The notes under the pieces are model-generated. The model searched no databases, had not been told where the DNA came from, and was given only the letters and a program-made list of their open reading frames with translations. Source: Clostridiaceae bacterium (GTDB lineage: Bacteria; Bacillota; Clostridia; Acetivibrionales; DUMC01). From it: a DNA stretch of 64,000 bases. The stretch spans positions 24,382-88,381 of the forward strand of contig DUMC01000135.1 in NCBI GenBank assembly GCA_012840075.1, read 5' to 3'. Within the stretch, counting starts at the first letter, position 1; each line of letters begins with the position of its first letter. The position numbers were made by a program, and so were the translations under genes. Of this stretch, positions 62,690 to 64,000 are shown in pieces.

Positions 62690-63517
62690 TTAGTGTATTT
62701 CTTCTTGAACCACTAAACCTTTTGCCGTAAGATTTAATGCTTTTATGTTAAGGGCAGTCATTCTCTCTACTTCATATTTTACCTTTTGTTGTATTGTTTC
62801 CAGTAAAGCTTTAATATTGTATCCGTAAATAAGTATTAGATCAATATCGATCGTTATGCCGTCACTTCCGTTTTCAACTTTAAACCTTGTTATCCTGTTT
62901 ACGCCCTTAATATTCATTACTGTAAATTCCACTATTTGATATATGGCATAATCGGATATGGTATATTTGCCCATATAACTAAAAGTAGGCCTTACCACTG
63001 ATTTTTCGGATACTAACTGCAAACGACCTTTTCCTCTTCTTCGGAATATCTGGAGAGGGTCCAAAAAATATCCGGAAAAATCTTTTTTTATTTGGAACGT
63101 AGGCACCGGTATAACGTGTTTTCCTTCATCTCTCCTTGTGGTAAGGGCTGCATTAATTTCTTCTTCTTTTGCGACATCCTGAATATATATTTTCTTATTT
63201 ACTCCCGGCAAACCCAGTTTCTTCGCTATACTTTCCACCATACCGTCAGAAGTACCAAGAATCAGTATGGATTCAGGATTGGCTTTAATTATCTCGCTTC
63301 TTACGCTTTCTGCATGATCTTCATATATAAATAAGGCTCTTTTTATAGAACCAATTTTAGTTTTCTCTTTTTTTGCAGAAACCCCCGCAATTATTCGGTT
63401 ACCTTTAATAAGAAGGCCATCATCGATTATATATTCTATTCCTTCGCTGTTTGCCACTTGTAAAGCCCTGTGGCTTTTTCCCGTTCCGCTAGGACCGATA
63501 AATCCCACTACCCTCAT
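62690..63517 (-). CDS. P-loop ATPase fused to an Asp23/Gls24 domain
   Basis: A 275-residue protein. Residues 1-160 are a P-loop domain with Walker A VGFIGPSGTGKSHRALQVA, then ILILGTSDGMVESIAKKLG. Residues about 180-275 have the Asp23/Gls24 fold: YTISDYAIYQIVEFTVMNIKGVNRITRF...GITIDIDLILIYGYNIKALLETIQQKVKYEVERMTALNIKALNLTAKGLVV. Asp23 domains occur in envelope-stress and wall-linked proteins. The fusion is found in Clostridia and its role is unknown. ATG follows GGGGGAT. Confidence 0.85.
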   Translation of the reverse strand: MRVVGFIGPSGTGKSHRALQVANSEGIEYIIDDGLLIKGNRIIAGVSAKKEKTKIGSIKRALFIYEDHAESVRSEIIKANPESILILGTSDGMVESIAKKLGLPGVNKKIYIQDVAKEEEINAALTTRRDEGKHVIPVPTFQIKKDFSGYFLDPLQIFRRRGKGRLQLVSEKSVVRPTFSYMGKYTISDYAIYQIVEFTVMNIKGVNRITRFKVENGSDGITIDIDLILIYGYNIKALLETIQQKVKYEVERMTALNIKALNLTAKGLVVQEEIH

Positions 63518-63818
63518 TTATATCCCCCGTGTATTCTTTTTATCTGTCTTTCGTATTCTTCATTCAGCTACTCACAAAACAGTATAATAACAATCACTAA
63601 TAATATCAAGTATTACCCGCTACATCGCTATATTTAGGAAATATAGCATTCTGCATTCAAATACTCACCAAATATTTATACCCTCAACATGAGTGTATTA
63701 ATAATTATAATACATCCTGCGGAACAAGTCATCTCCCTTTTTAGTGTCAATGTGTCAGTAAATTTTTAGTTTTATTTGTGAATTAACTATTTTACTGATT
63801 TACTGAGAAATATTTTAA

Positions 63819-64000
63819 CTAAAAAATATTTTTAGGTACTTCCAATTTTTCACTTTTGCACAAATTGTATATATCATGAACATTATTACCGTTATCAATG
63901 TCACATAAACTACAACCTTTACAAATATTTACACCGTCATGAAAAATATTTCGTATTGTTTCAAGCAGTTCCTTATTCTTAAAGTGTAAAATATTATGAA
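63819..64000 (-). CDS. Partial C-terminus of a Cys-rich protein, continuing past window end
   Basis: The minus-strand frame is open from the window end to TAG at 63821-63819. Visible 60 residues: ...HFKNKELLETIRNIFHDGVNICKGCSLC, then a further Cys in HDIYNLCKSE. CxxCxxC plus a later Cys could hold an Fe-S cluster or zinc. I cannot name the family; its start lies beyond 64000. The stretch 63518-63818 is AT-rich and holds no other gene. Confidence 0.5.
   Translation of the reverse strand, partial: HNILHFKNKELLETIRNIFHDGVNICKGCSLCDIDNGNNVHDIYNLCKSEKLEVPKNIF

Overview
The window looks like chromosomal DNA of a low-G+C, Gram-positive, endospore-forming member of the Clostridia. The supporting signs are strong AT bias, AGGAGG-type ribosome binding sites with many TTG/GTG starts, an alpha/beta-type spore protein, a SpoVB-like flippase, a MazEF pair beside alanine racemase, and the Firmicutes order cysE-cysS-mrnC-rlmB-yacP. 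The CsaB pyruvyl-transferase module points to an SLH-anchored surface layer. A cellulolytic Acetivibrio/Clostridium thermocellum-like relative is a guess from gene content only.

Layout. 1-5.2 kb: ftsE(partial)-ftsX-M23 peptidase-S41 peptidase (cell-wall hydrolysis control), a small spore protein and a methyltransferase. 5.4-10 kb: a cold-shock gene with a tandem-repeat leader, an FMN-riboswitch-controlled riboflavin importer, split transketolase and a YitT protein. 10.2-14.3 kb: a glycosyltransferase-CsaB fusion, TagA and an envelope protein. 14.5-18.5 kb: mazEF, alr and nnr. 19-32 kb: envelope glycan genes (flippase, WecC-type dehydrogenase, three GT4 enzymes, O-antigen ligase-like protein, acetyltransferase), interrupted by a DppA/amidohydrolase operon and a stand-alone pyruvate-kinase-like domain. 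32-37 kb: an Uma2 remnant, palindromic repeats, Hsp20, SpoVB, a thioesterase and the MrfB nuclease. 37.6-41.4 kb: a GtrA/GtrB/polytopic-protein trio. 41.5-46.4 kb: the AmmeMemoRadiSam pair and the MrfA helicase. 46.5-50.6 kb: dusB, a UroD-family operon, tRNA-Arg and an MNT/HEPN toxin-antitoxin pair. 50.8-56 kb: the cysE-cysS block. 56-64 kb: mostly uncharacterised clostridial proteins, a 42-bp palindromic repeat array, a strong candidate for a free-standing structured RNA of about 300 nt, an Ogg glycosylase and a P-loop/Asp23 protein.

Genes acting together: FtsEX with the M23 hydrolase; CsaB, TagA, WecC, GT4 and flippase genes for a secondary cell-wall polymer; MntA/HepT as toxin and antitoxin; MrfA/MrfB in DNA repair, although 6.8 kb apart here.

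Most notable: (1) the candidate RNA gene on the minus strand at 59694-59994 with its own promoter and terminator; (2) a glycosyltransferase whose conserved N-terminus has no ATG/GTG/TTG start but an ATA placed behind a perfect ribosome binding site; (3) dispersed and tandem palindromic repeats that often touch stop codons; (4) low-complexity insertions in many otherwise conserved enzymes; (5) a five-copy 18-bp repeat in the cold-shock leader. Coordinates and translations were read by eye. Family assignments come from remembered motifs, not database searches.
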